64,000 bases of DNA from Apostichopus japonicus (GCF_037975245.1 NC_092561.1:16993001-17057000), one strand, 5' to 3'. Shown: positions 36,523 to 47,850, counted from the first letter of the stretch. Program-made: numbers and translations. The notes: generated from the sequence alone by a model not told the origin.

Positions 36523-37985
36523 ACACGCACTCAGTAACAACGAGCCACCCCAGCTGCCGAATTTTCAGATGTTGCCGGCCCCTCTGGACTTCCGCGGGTA
36601 GGTTTGTCATATTTCTGATCCTATTTTACACAATGCCGTGTATTACGTTGATCGAGATTGTTTTTGTTAAGCCAGACGAGATCAAAAGTTCAACCCTATT
36701 GCTTTTATGTGGAATAATCTTGCCCTTGAAATTCATGCAGGCACGCCACTACGATAAAACTTGCCGAGCATTTTACACTTGCTGAAAGGGGTCTTGCGCC
36801 ACTGAATCTTCGATACTTGTAGTTCGACTCAACAGATTGACATGTAAATATTGGCGTTATAATCTCTGACTCGTTGTTGGTTTTCCTTGATTACAGCCGA
36901 CTCCTTCAGCCTCTCACCCAGGAACTCCTCCCAAGCGGCAGATGTCTTCAGATGAAGACGAACTGCCAGAGGTAATTTTTTATCTTCATAACCCCCTGAG
37001 ATTGACAGGACTGACACAACCAAAGCCTTAAGAGGTCAATTATGTTACATTAATCCATTAATGGTCCTGTCACGTGTCATTGCCACGACCGAAATATAAA
37101 AAAAAGTGCACACTGACAAAGTATGTTTAACATACACTTAAATGATATATGTACATACTGAATGTATCCTTTCTTAGAAAGCCACATTCTTAACGACTCT
37201 TTTTACGTTTCTATTTATTTTCTAGTTTGTTCCGCCAACGCCCCTGAGGAGACTGGTAAGTAAAAAGTTTCAAGTATATGTACATCAGTATAAAAAGATA
37301 TGACATATCAAAATAGGAGTCAAAAGCAAATTCACTGTAATAAATTGAGATATAAGTTAGAGCTAGGATTGACAATGACTGAAATTTGTTTAACCGCACC
37401 GTGAATACAAAAACCCTATAGACAAACCAATTCGAGTGTCGAGTAGTTCTCGATCTGGATGCATTGGCCCTATTTCTCACATTGCACGTAGTCTTTGGAG
37501 ACGTTATTTCACCTCGGGCTCGTTGCTGAATGGGTGTACTTTGTTAGCTCTGTCAAGTTCCTTAGCTTCCCTTTCAAATTCATCTTTAGTCTCATTGCTA
37601 ACCCTTGCTTAATAATGATATTTAAATCCCAATATCATAATGCTACCTCTGATTTGAAGCTACAAGGATTAATATACTAATTTAATCTGTATTTTTTTCT
37701 TTTCAGCCCACTTACACCCCTGATGTCGAGGATGCACCTCCAGTTGCTGCACCGCCCACTCGAGTCAGGGCGTTATTTCAGGACTCCGATGTGTCTATGC
37801 TGCTACATCTCTATCGAGAAACTGTAAAAAGATCGAATCAAAAGATCACGAAAAAAGATGTAGTTAGAAAGATGCATCGGGAGAATGCACACCTGGCCGG
37901 ATGGACGGTGCAGCAGCTTTATGACAAGCTGAGGAAGCTCCTCGAAAAGGAAGAGGACAAGAACTTCCATGGCGATCCTAAATAG
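36523..37985 (+). other. Exons 16-19 of the recombinase-like gene: linker and C-terminal helical domain
   Basis: Exons 36523-36597 (TAA at 36535-36537), 36897-36971 and 37226-37255 (30 bases) encode a Pro/Ser-rich linker (AAEFSDVAGPSGLPRPTPSA, then SSDEDELPEFVPPTP). Exon 37707-37985 encodes a basic helical region (LLHLYRETVKRSNQKITKKD onwards) of homeodomain-like or Myb-like character, then TAG. The last exon is plainly coding in style. Confidence 0.62.
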
Positions 37986-38104
37986 GTAGGTTAGCGAATG
38001 TTCCTTTGCACAACAATAACAATTTATTATTACCGTTTCAAGCTATCACTCAACTACAAGGATGAGTGTCGGTGTGGCAATCTAATGTTTGTTTTGCTTA
38101 CAGA

Positions 38105-38262
38105 TGCCCCCATGTATTCTTAATGAACTGTTGTACTCCCCATCCCCTCCCTTTGAAATGTATGGTGCTGCTTAAGGTTTGCATTGCATTCTTAATGAAC
38201 TGTTGTACTCCCCACCCCCGCCCTTTGAAATGTATGGTGCTGCTTAAGGTTTGCATTGCCTA
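38105..38262. repeat. Two tandem copies of about 76 bp after the recombinase-like gene
   Basis: The unit 'ttcttaatgaactgttgtactccccaccccc..ccctttgaaatgtatggtgctgcttaaggtttgcattgc' occurs twice. It may lie in the 3' flank or 3' UTR. Confidence 0.85.
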
Positions 38263-38429
38263 CTCTGTCTTCCAATACATCCACAATGAAGTAGTATCAT
38301 GGCCCTCTAACTCCATAACATTTTCTTGCATTTTGTTTTTGCAGGACTCAACATCAACTGAGGCACCAAGGATCGGATTGGAAGTCCTCTTCCTTTTGGA
38401 GGAGAGGGGTTAGTGGGGGCTTGCATATT

Positions 38430-38800
38430 TCAATCTCCACCGCGAGGGCGGGGGATTGTTATCTGATTCTACATGGTTTATATATGGGTGTGATGATTAT
38501 GCTATAAGTATATTGTTAAATATTAATATTAAGAAATTCACTCTCTCCACCACAGGGGGTGGGCAGGGGCAGAGGGTTGTGAATTTTAAAACTGTTCAAT
38601 TAGAACCTGTCTGGTTCTATGTGGTTTATTCATTGGTGTGATGATTATGCTGTTCACACTATTAGTACATTGTTAAATATTATAATTGAGAAATTCACTC
38701 TCTCCACCACAGGGGGTGGGCAGGGCAGAGGGTTGTGAATCTGATTCTACATGGTTTATTTGTTGGTGTAATGTTCATGCTGTTCACACTGTTATTACAT
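38430..38800. repeat. Tandem repeat, unit about 160-170 bp, two to three copies
   Basis: Each unit has 'ctctccaccacagggggtgggcagg..cagagggttgtgaat' followed by 'tggtttatt.attggtgtgatgattatgctgttcacac'. The last copies are the most alike. Confidence 0.8.
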
Positions 38801-39180
38801 AATAATAATTTTTTATCATGCTGTGGTGAAGATAATTAAATAACTTATGATATATTAATAACTATTTATGATGTATATTTAAATTAAGCAACTTTCATAC
38901 TGGAGTTGTTTCATTAACATTAACCTTATAAACATTTCTAGCTTTTTATTTTTATTAGCTTTTTTTATGTAATATAATATTTACCATCCAAAAGATTGAG
39001 TTTGTCTTGTTATTGGTATTTCATAGTCTATTCATTCACTACTTTGTGAGCACTAATAGGTCTCTCTGAGCAAGATGGCGCCATATTTTGTCAGCAGCTA
39101 GATTAGTCGACTTGGGCCCCAATATGTTCTCTTTGCCTTACCCACCCTCACCCTATTACCCATATCCCCTTGGTTGGTTG

Positions 39181-41289
39181 CCCAGCAAAAAATGTACCCT
39201 AATTTTACCGCGGTAAACTATGGTAAATGTGTGGTAAATAGGGTAAATGTGTGGTAAAATTGTGGTAAAATCAACCGTGGTACATTTACCGCAGTTTTAC
39301 CATGGTAATACCGCGGTAAAAGTATGGTAAAAGTGCGGTACATTTACTGCGGTAAATTTACCGCAGTTTTACCATGGTTTTACCGCGGTAAAAGTGTGGT
39401 ACAGTTACTACGGTAAATTTACCACAGTTTTACCATGGTATTACCGCGGTAAAAGTCGGGTAAAAGTGGGGTACATTTACCGCGGTAATTTTACCGCAGT
39501 TTTACCATGGTTTTACCGCGGTAAAAGTGTGGTACATTTACTACGGTAAATTTACCACAGTTTTACCATGGTATTACCGCGGTAAAAGTAGGGTAAAAGT
39601 GTGGTACATTTACCGCGGTAAATTTACCGCAGTTTTACCATGATATTACCACGGTATAAGTAGGGTAAAAGTGCGGTACATTTACTACGGTAAATTAACC
39701 ACAGTTTTACCATGGTATTACCGCGGTAAAAGTAGGGTAACAGCGTGGTACATTTACTACGGTAAATTTACCATAGTTTTACCATGATATTACTGTAGTA
39801 AAAGTAGGGTAAGTTTATATGGTACATAAACTACATATGTGAAATTCCTACAATTGTGCCATGATTAACCACAGTAAAAATAGGGTAAAACTATATGGTG
39901 CAATTATACTATGGTAAATTTACCATATTTGTACCATGATTTTACCACAGTAGAACATATATGGGTCACACTATGAAACATGATGGTACATTTACAGCAA
40001 TTTTCCATGATTTTGTCCCATTTTTTTGCAATACTGATATGACAAACCTTTTGTTCTATTCATATCTTAATGTTGGCAATATTAATTACCTGTGGATATT
40101 AGTTGAATAAAGAAGAGAGACAAACTGCTATTCCTATATGTTATAGTATGCATCTCTTTTCCTAAAAAATAACAAGCAGAGGATAGATACATAGAGAATT
40201 CCTTCATGGAATCCCTGATATATTTGAGAAGAGACAACAATTAATTCTTTTTTCATTATTAGGGAGAACATAAAAGCCTTTAAAATGAAAAAAGAACTAT
40301 ATAAACTAGCACACATAAGGCATAGCTTCTGTGCCTCAACACTGTGGCACACAAAAATTGACCAATCAGTGTCCTCAGATTTGGGTATTCTCTGTCAGGT
40401 CCATTAAATGACTTGACAAGTCTATGTATCTATGATCAGAGTACTCTTTCTATTTAAAACAATTCTTTGAGGACAATAAGAGATGAAAAGTCCAATCTGG
40501 ACTACCAATTAAGTCAAAAGAAGAGAGTCAGGAATCATACCATCTAGGGTAATTGAAATTCAACAAAGCTTTCTCATGTGTGAAACCTCCATGGATTTGA
40601 TGAATTAAAAACTGTTGCATTCTACAACTGAGGACTTACATGTCAGGCTTACAACCATTACAATAAGGGTAAAGGCATATAGCCAAATTATGAAACAGTA
40701 CACTGATGGGTGAAATTCAAAGAAATATATGGTATACATGCTGATTGAAGTTAGGACAAAATCATGCTCAATGTTAGGTAAAACTGTCCTACAATTAGTG
40801 TAAAATCATGGTAAATTGAGGTAAAACTAAGGTAAAAGCGTAGTAAATCTACGGTAAAATTGGGGTAAAAGCGTGGTAAAAGTATGGTAAATTGAGGTAA
40901 AACTACGGTAAAAGTGTGGTAAATCTACGGTAAAATTGGGGTAAAAGAACGGTAAACTGTGGTAAAAGCGTGGTAAATATATGGTAAAATTGGGGTAAAA
41001 GAACGGTAAAACTGTGGTAAATTTGGGGTAAAAGCGTAGTAAAAGTGTAGTAAAAGCGCGGTAAAAGTATGGTAACACCGTGGTAAATTGCGGTAAAATT
41101 GGGGTAAAAGTGAGGTAAAACCATGGTAAATTTGTGGTAATTTACTGCGGTAAACCGCGGTTTACCGCGTCCATAGGGCCAAAACACCGCGGTAATGTAC
41201 AACAAATTTACCGCGTTTTTACCCCGGTTTTACCGGGGTAAAAGTGTGGTATGTTACCGCGGTAAATTTGAGGTACATTTTTTCCTGGG
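39181..41289. mobile_element. Foldback-type DNA transposon with arms made of GGTAAA motifs
   Basis: It starts CCCAGCAAAAAATGTACC and ends GGTACATTTTTTCCTGGG, an 18-base inverted repeat with one mismatch. The exact 10-bp duplication TGGTTGGTTG lies at 39171-39180 and 41290-41299. The left arm (about 39205-39990) and right arm (about 40770-41280) consist of dozens of GGTAAA/TTTACC motifs, often as the palindrome TTTACCGCGGTAAA, in opposite overall orientation. The unique middle (about 40000-40760) encodes nothing recognisable. Duplications of 9-11 bp with long arms suggest a Mutator-like or Foldback element. Repetitive Phe/Tyr/Thr-rich minus-strand frames in the right arm are artefacts. Confidence 0.85.
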
Positions 41290-41515
41290 TGGTTGGTTGG
41301 ATCACTGGTTTAAATCTAGCATCAGTGGGTTGGGAGGGGCACCCTTATCTAGCTGCCTGGGCCCTACAATCCCTCTCCACCCCCACCTTCCCCACCACCA
41401 ACCCACTCCCTCATTATTTGCTGCGTTCTCAGGAGAAGGTTAAGTTAATTATGTTATTCATATTTGGGAGAACTAATATAACAACGCCATCAATAACCGC
41501 TACTCTTGTAATGGT

Positions 41516-41894
41516 CTTCTAGTCAATGATAAGGGTGAATGAAACCCACGTGTAAATTCAATACGAAAAGAATTCTGCCGCACCCTCTCGACATTTCCCG
41601 CCTAAAAGAGTGTCCAAAGTTCCACAATTGTCGACCACAGGACCAAAAGTTCCACAATTGTTGGCTGGTCAATTTGTATCACAGAATATGCATTGTATGT
41701 GCATGGCAACCCCCAGCCACCGCTTATATTCGTATTGATACTAAGCTTCCAAAATATGTGCCCGTCTTCCACACCTATCAGTTTGTCCAATTAAAATAAA
41801 ATGTACATTTATATTAATTTAGCTAGTCCAAAAGCGCCTTGCCAAGCAAGCTTTTTCATCCTACCATCATCAGCCCCCGCTTGTATGATGTGTT
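41516..41894. repeat. Dispersed repeat 'gttccacaattg', long copy 1
   Basis: It matches 42373-43276 from 'ccagtca.tgataa.ggtg.atgaaa' through 'caagcaagctttttcatcct' to 'atcatcagcccccgcttgtatgatgtgtt', except that the second copy carries a MITE. The two copies lie about 860 bp apart in the same orientation, as from a local duplication. Confidence 0.85.
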
Positions 41895-42372
41895 CTTCGT
41901 ATGAGTGTGTGTATACTGATCCTGCAAAATTGGGACATGTTTTATACCTTTTGGTGTATCATCAAACGATAAGGGGGATCTATACTCAACTACACGTAAG
42001 CTTGGAGTATAGGCCTATGATGTAAATAAGACGAGCACTTTCCTTCTTCATAAGTGTAATGAGAAGGGGCAGGTGGAAATCCACCCCTACAGGATTTGCT
42101 TTAGGGATAGAGAAGCGCATACACCCCCTCCCGGTGATTGTGCTGTTTAGCTCACAAGCACTCCAGCCACCGGGTTCCTAATGAGCCCCCGCTCCCCCAC
42201 ATTACTTTGATTGCAGGGTTTGGTGCTTCTTTTTTCTTTTCTTTTTTTGCAAAGGGAGGGGTCGGGAATGGCTTTCAATCATGTTGGGATTAAAAAGAAC
42301 AAAATAAAAACACGTAAGAGATCAGGCAACGACTAATCTACCGCCCCTCGGTAGGCTATACCCTTCAAGTGG
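41895..42372. other. Spacer between the two long copies of the dispersed repeat
   Basis: No supported gene. A short pyrimidine run lies at about 42228-42250. Confidence 0.45.
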
Positions 42373-43276
42373 TCCTTCCAGTCAGTGATAATGGTGTATG
42401 AAATCGACGTGTCAATTCAATACGAAAAGGATTCTGCCGCACCCGCTATACATTTCCCACCTAAAAGCGAAGTTCCACAATTGTTGGCCACAGAGCCAAA
42501 AGTTCCACAATTGTTGGCCACAGACAGGGGCGTAGCGAGCGGGGGGGGGGTGTGGGGGGTGTCACACCCCCCCAATAATTTGGTCGCTGTCGGCAAATTT
42601 TGGGTCTGTCGGCAAAAGGAGAAAAGGTGAAGAGAGCGGAAGGGGAAGAAAGAAGGAAAGCTGAATGGAGAACGGGAGCTTCTTCCGTGCCAAATTTGAC
42701 TTAAAATATGCACCAGATTGCATCTAAGGACGTTTCAAAACTAAAATTTTCCAAAGGGGAGGGGTAGACCCCCTACCCTTAGACCCCTCCCCCATTTCAG
42801 TCACCACTTCCAGATCCCTCGGCAAATCAAATTTGACTTAAAATATGCACCAGGTTGCATCTAAGGACGTTTCAAAACTAAAAATTTTCCAAAGGGGAGG
42901 GGGACACCCCCTACCCTTAGACCCCTCCCCCATTTCAGTCACCACTTCCAGATCCGTCGGCAAGTCAAATTCTCCACACCCCCCCCCAACAAAAAACCCT
43001 TCCCTACGCCCCAGGCCACAGAGCCAAAAGTTCCACAATTGTTGGCTGGTCAATTTGTGTCACAGAATATGCATTGTATGTTCACGGCAACCTCCAGCCC
43101 CCGCTTACATCTGTATTGATGCTAAGCTTCCAACATATGTGCCCGTCTTCCACACCTATCAGTTTGTTCAATTAAAAGAAATTGTATTTTTATATGCATT
43201 GAGCTTGCCCACAGGAACCTTGTCAAGCAAGCTTTTTCATCCTATAATCATCAGCCCCCGCTTGTATGATGTGTTA
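42373..43276. repeat. Dispersed repeat 'gttccacaattg', long copy 2, split by a MITE
   Basis: The repeat is interrupted at 42525-43014 by the hAT-type MITE, whose 8-bp duplication GCCACAGA is copied from the repeat's own 'ggccacagagccaaaag'. The MITE therefore arrived after this repeat was in place. Confidence 0.85.
42525..43014. mobile_element. hAT-type MITE (490 bp), short sister of 2746-3810
   Basis: It starts CAGGGGCGTAGCGAGC and ends CCCTACGCCCCAG. The exact 8-bp duplication GCCACAGA lies at 42517-42524 and 43015-43022. It matches the element at 2746-3810 at both ends but holds only two of the ~137-bp internal units (starting near 42691 and 42828). Confidence 0.92.
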
Positions 43277-43284
43277 ATTCCCTT

Positions 43285-43410
43285 ACCGAAATCCCGTATC
43301 TGGGCCAGATACAACTTTATCTGGTTGATATAAAGAAAATCCAGTTATATCTGGCACTATATATGGCCAGATAAATCTATATCTGCATATCTGGAATAAC
43401 TGTATGTAAG
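43285..43410. repeat. Cluster of ATCTGG/CCAGAT inverted motifs
   Basis: At least eight copies of ATCTGG or its complement (for example 'ctgggccagat', 'tatctggttgatat', 'atggccagataaat') in about 125 bp. This could be the subterminal part of a DNA transposon. No ends could be fixed. Confidence 0.5.
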
Positions 43411-43869
43411 CGGGCTATGTCGATCATATAGGAAATAAGTGGCCAAAACTGGACTAGCATTGATCAGTTATCTCTGTTCTGGTACGGAGACCTATATAGA
43501 GAGTAAGACACACGCAAAATATAAACACAGAACTCAACTGGATTTTTACTATACCTTACCAAAACATTTGCGAACTGATATTTAATACATGTACTTTCAA
43601 ATTTTGGGCCCAACATCGCACGGCGTACCACTAGTACACTTAAAAATAATACTTTAAGGTTGAGTTCTTTATTCTTTTTTGGTCCTGTAGATGTTGATAC
43701 TAAATTGCGTTGTGATATTCTTTTATTTAATATATTTGCTTTTATAAATAAGTTTCAGGAGGGCGATATATGTTCCATTCAGAAGTTCTGTTATTGTATA
43801 CAGTTTGTCAATATTGGTACGACTGTTGTACATTACTAAATTATATGATATATCAGATTTAAGTTTTAA

Positions 43870-43974
43870 AAAAAATACTCTAATTTTGACTTTCAGAGAC
43901 GTCTCACGAATCCCCTGGGATGGACTCACGCACCCCCTGGAGTTCATGCACCCCAGTTAGGGAACCCCTGCTTT
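43870..43974 (-). mobile_element. Probable solitary end of a hAT-type element
   Basis: Read on the minus strand from 43974 the sequence begins CAGGGGTTCCCTAACTGGGG and goes on with further CAGGGG/GGGGTGC motifs. CAGGGGTTCCC-type ends are typical of one widespread hAT group. I could not find the partner end or a target duplication. Confidence 0.4.
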
Positions 43975-44692
43975 ATGGGAACTATAAAGGAACGCTGATG
44001 TACTATTTCGTAAGCACGCCACCATTTGTAGGAACTAGAAAAAACACTATGGTACTATCAGAGTCGTATACCGCTCAGAGTACTATTTCGTAAGCACGCC
44101 ATCACTTATTCATCAGCTGTAACTACGATCGAACTCTGGTCGAACGTAAATAGAATTGGCAGTGTCGGTAAGTGTCAGATTCGAGGAACCTCGGAACAAC
44201 TGTAACTACATATATTATTGGTACGCAGGCCAGCTGTTTGCCGTCCGTTTGCTTGTGTTAATCTTGAAAATTGTAAGTGTTGTTTCATTTCTTCATTCCA
44301 TGAGATTTTTAATGGTTTTGGTTTTCTCTTTCGAGCTTTCTGCTGTCCTGGTACCAGTCGGTACGCTAGGTACCCATTTCAGCATCTAACAGACAGCTGT
44401 ACAACACCAGACGTAGGTCTTAGGGGAGTTGCTCTGGACTTGATCAAATCGTTTCACTTGAAGTAGAATTAAACTTCATTAAATTGGTTCAATATTGTGA
44501 AGTAAATTGAAGAATGAATAGAAAAATGTTAACAAAAACATTGAAAACTGAGCCACAATTGTAATGCAGTCTGATTTGCAAACTGCAGCCCAATACTGCA
44601 TACCTCTCAGACTCAGAAGCCTAGGTAGCTAGCCTACACTAGGCTACAATAGTACAATGGATCAAGTCCAAAGTTTGTAACTTGCTTTATAG

Positions 44693-44782
44693 GGAAGTTA
44701 GGCCTGTGTAAAAGTTAGTTGGCCTGACGTTTCGATCCAAGCAGGATCTTCTTCAAAGGCTAAATGACAAGGAAGTTAGGCC
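44693..44782 (-). ncRNA. Possible hammerhead ribozyme fragment of a Penelope-like element
   Basis: On the minus strand, 44758-44723 reads TTTGAAGA, then a stem GATCC-TGCTT-GGATC, then GAAAC-GTC. That is the order of a hammerhead core (CUGANGA, stem II, GAAA, short stem III, cleavage after UH/GUC) with the first core C replaced by U. Penelope-like elements are known to carry such minimal hammerheads in their terminal repeats. The ~66-bp piece is flanked by a 12-bp direct repeat GGAAGTTAGGCC at 44693-44704 and 44771-44782, as expected of an insertion. Homology was not tested. Confidence 0.4.
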
Positions 44783-45222
44783 CTAGCTACATAAAAGCTA
44801 TTCCCATTAATTAGTAATATTGCCTGTTTGGGACTAGGCCTATATGCTTCATATCATTATTTAATACTTGTGTTTCTTATAATTGCTGTCACCTAAGTTT
44901 TGTTGTTCTTGTTCAATTATTTCTGTATGGTCCTGTCAAGGTTCTGTATGTTACAGTAGCACAGCCAGTATGCCACCTTAACATATTCAATCGTGTGACC
45001 ATAGGCACCTCCAACTTTATCCTACTTAATACTGTATACCAGAACATTTTGACAATCTCAGGGCGTAATCCAAAGTTTCTAACTTGAAATTTCCATGAAG
45101 TGAAGGTTAAGTGATGTTTATTTTGCAGAGAAGGGATTTCAAAAGCGTTCACTATTTCACAGATGTTCACAAATCTTTCAAATATTGTATTGTGTAAATA
45201 ATATATAGCAAGTTATCGGCAT

Positions 45223-45523
45223 TTAAAGGGTGTGAAGACTCGCACAAAAAGAAACGTCTAATGCCGGTTATCTGACCTAGTTTCAAATGAGGTGTAACAG
45301 AAGTGTTAGACAGTATTCATACAGCTGCGGTCAATACCCACAGCACAGTGTATAAACGATACAGCGATGGACCTCTCAGGTCCAGCTAAAGATAACAAGG
45401 TGTCACGTTTCATCACTGTCTGCATTTTGTAGCGACACAAACAAAACGTCACTTGCAAGCAACAGAAAGTTAACCTTTTCAGATGGCCGCACACGGTTTG
45501 GGGCGAGTCTTCAATGCCTTTAA
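45223..45523. mobile_element. TTAA-type MITE, copy 3
   Basis: TTAA (45223-45226) is followed by AGGGTGTGAAGACTCGC, and the right end GCGAGTCTTCAATGCC is followed by TTTAA (45519-45523). It shares its interior with the copies at 5745-6103 and 28512-28864 but lacks about 55 bp around the 'caccaccatcgatcccagaaa' part. Confidence 0.85.
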
Positions 45524-46159
45524 CATTTAACAATATTTTGGTGACTATAGGTCTACCACGCATTAGCAATTCATCAAACTGAATGCTGATAATTTCTGGA
45601 ATGAAATAAAATGTAATTTATCAACAAAGATTGACGGATGAAGTTGATGAGTATGTTCTGATTTTCACACCAAATTGATGTGCTACCTGTAGTTTCGAAC
45701 AAAAGATAAAATACTGAATGTTGTGAAGGAACAGGGATGTAAGGAATCTATATACAATAACACAAAGGGATAGTGTTTGCTACAAGCTTGCACAATTGAG
45801 TAGACCTTTTCCTTCATGAATCTGCCTTCACAAAATGCACTTATCTCATGTACAAAGCTTAGACAAAGTTTTAATATAGTCAATATTTGAATGTTATGTT
45901 TCCCATGCACTCCATATTTGCACAGTGTCAGTTTGGCCGCGTCTAGCCATTAGTTCTGATCAATAATGTGGTGAAAGATACAGATCTATACACAGTAAGA
46001 GTGCTATGCACAGTTAGTGGCACTGTGGTAGTCCATTGAATGTCATGCATTTGTTCTTAGTTCCCCAATTACCTTCCATTTGAGACAATAAATTATCAGT
46101 TTGTGGGACATAATTACTAGTACAGTTTTTTTCTAGACAATTCTGAAACAATCAGTACT

Positions 46160-46620
46160 CTAGTATCTAGCCTATGTGAGCAGAGAAACACGAATGCATA
46201 GGTGAGAGTTTACTGTACTACAAAGGTTTTTGGGCTATTTGAGAATAAATACATGAACGCATAGGTATGAGTGTTTACTGTACAACAAAGGTATTGAGGC
46301 TATGTGAGCAGATAAACATAAACGCATAGGTACATGTGTTTACTGTACAACAAAAGCTTTTCAGCTATGTGAGCAGAGAAACATGAACGCATAGGTGAGA
46401 GTCTACTGTACGACATAAGATTTGTAGGCTATGTGAGCAGAGAAACATGAATGCATAGGTACAAGTGTTTACTGTACAACAAAGGTTTTTTGGCTATGTG
46501 AGAATAAATACATGAACGCATAGGTACGAGTGTTTACTCTACAACAAAGGTATTGAAGCTATGTGAGCAGAGAAACATGAACACATAGGTGAGAGCCTAC
46601 TGCACAACAAAGGTTTGTAA
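46160..46620. repeat. Minisatellite, unit about 62 bp, about seven copies
   Basis: Unit: 'ggctatgtgagcagagaaacatgaacgcataggta.gagtgtttactgtacaacaaaggttt'. Two variants alternate ('gagcagagaaac' and 'gagaataaatac'). Confidence 0.85.
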
Positions 46621-47678
46621 TGTTACTAAAAATATCTCGTACAGAACTGAAAACTGACTATAACTGTATACTGTACATACATATACTGTGTGTGTGCAAT
46701 TGTATAGCAGAAAGTTGACCATCTTGCTATATAACTACAGTATATACAGTATATGTTATTATATTGTTTATATATATATGCTATGCATATCAGATCTATT
46801 GTTTCCTGTTGCATTAAATATGAATGACATTGACAGGTCGACAGACTGCCAATGTGGTGAAACCTCAAGCCTTTACTGTACGCGTTACCCCTTTGACTTA
46901 GTTGTCTTGTCAATTCAGTCTTATAAAGCAAACAGATCATTGTTTGGTTTGTTGACAATTCAACCTTCAAACCTGTATTGTGTGAATATTATGAGTAATG
47001 GTACAGACATTCATTATCATGAGTATTATGGTGTTTGTCTAGATTTGAGTATACATGCTACTGTACAGTAGTTCGATACTGAACTTGTTTGTTTGCTCGT
47101 TGCAAGTCATGCAAGTAAAACCAATCAAGGTTCACTTTTAGGGGATTCTTGATCGGTTCGCGAACAATGGATTAAATAGAACCCTGGTAATGACCACATT
47201 TAACATGACCTAACACTCTGCGCATTATTCTACCTTTACTGTGTAGACTAGTAATATCAAAAGCACCAATTGAACAGTATATTTTAGGTTGCCTAGTTTT
47301 CATGGGAAAAATTAATGATTGAAACCATTTTGTGAATGTCTGCCAGTGTCGAAATATTAATACAAGTATTTAATGTAACATATGGTACATTCATACTGTA
47401 TGTACATAGCACAGCACTGTACAACAATTTTTTGCTTTTTTTTTTTGCCGTTTTTTTTCTTCACTGTAACAAATTTCCTCTGTTGCAATAATGCAGACTT
47501 TACATATTTCTAGCCATCTATGTTTATTGTTTTTACTAGATGTCACTTCAATTATGATTTTTGGAATTTAATCCGACTCTGGTTCGCAGAGTGTAGTTAT
47601 AGGCCCATCATTTTCAAGATCGTAGAGTTATCTCTTACAACGAGAGGGAATCCTACAACTCCATCTAGAATCACTCAC
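46621..47678. other. Intergenic DNA, no feature seen
   Basis: No supported gene. TA- and GTA-rich low-complexity stretches lie at about 46660-46780. Confidence 0.4.
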
Positions 47679-47850
47679 TCACTCAGTCCCATGACTGTGA
47701 AGTCGTCGGGGGGACATAACGGTTGCAGCTGACATCGTCCTCCATGCAGATCTGTTAGCAGCAGTGGCGAGCAGGTCTGGCATGTCCAAGCCGGTCCAGT
47801 CCTTCACGTTGTCGGACCAGTTTCTCCTCTGACGTCCACGTCCATCTAGA
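47679..47850 (-). pseudogene. LINE reverse-transcriptase C-terminal relic
   Basis: The minus-strand frame from about 47850 to the TGA at 47681-47679 reads RRNWSDNVKDWTGLDMPDLL followed by ATAANRSAWRTM. It resembles the conserved tail of many non-LTR reverse transcriptases (KRW.D.VKEWTG.....L...A.DR..WR). Only about 55 codons remain. It lies just 3' of the minus-strand SINE. Confidence 0.75.

Larger units (their letters stand above)
29941..37985 (+). pseudogene. 19-exon zinc-finger / tyrosine-recombinase-domain gene with three in-frame stops
   Basis: Exons: 29941-30252, 30655-30665, 30976-31143, 31328-31393, 31726-31806, 32002-32271, 32365-32489, 32706-32835, 33364-33502, 33755-33854, 34217-34446, 34841-34912, 35113-35294, 35660-35935, 36195-36356, 36523-36597, 36897-36971, 37226-37255, 37707-37985. 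All junctions are AG/GT and every phase agrees over 2783 bases (about 926 codons, then TAG at 37983). Order: a helical N-terminal region, an acidic low-complexity region, two C2H2-like fingers, a SAM-like core-binding region, a tyrosine-recombinase catalytic domain, a Pro/Ser-rich linker and a helical C-terminus. In-frame stops are TAG at 33769-33771, TGA at 35777-35779 and TAA at 36535-36537. There are no frameshifts. The first exon opens in mid-codon, so the true start is further upstream. The donor of exon 15 (aca/gtttcc) is weak. It could be a domesticated Crypton-like gene that has recently decayed, or a degenerate copy of an intron-bearing element. The stops could also be avoided by splicing that I cannot see. 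Confidence 0.75.

Noticed and set aside
40827-41205. Minus-strand frames rich in FTTLLPQFYR
   Set aside because: They lie in the GGTAAA-motif arm of the foldback element, so this is repeat-driven periodicity.
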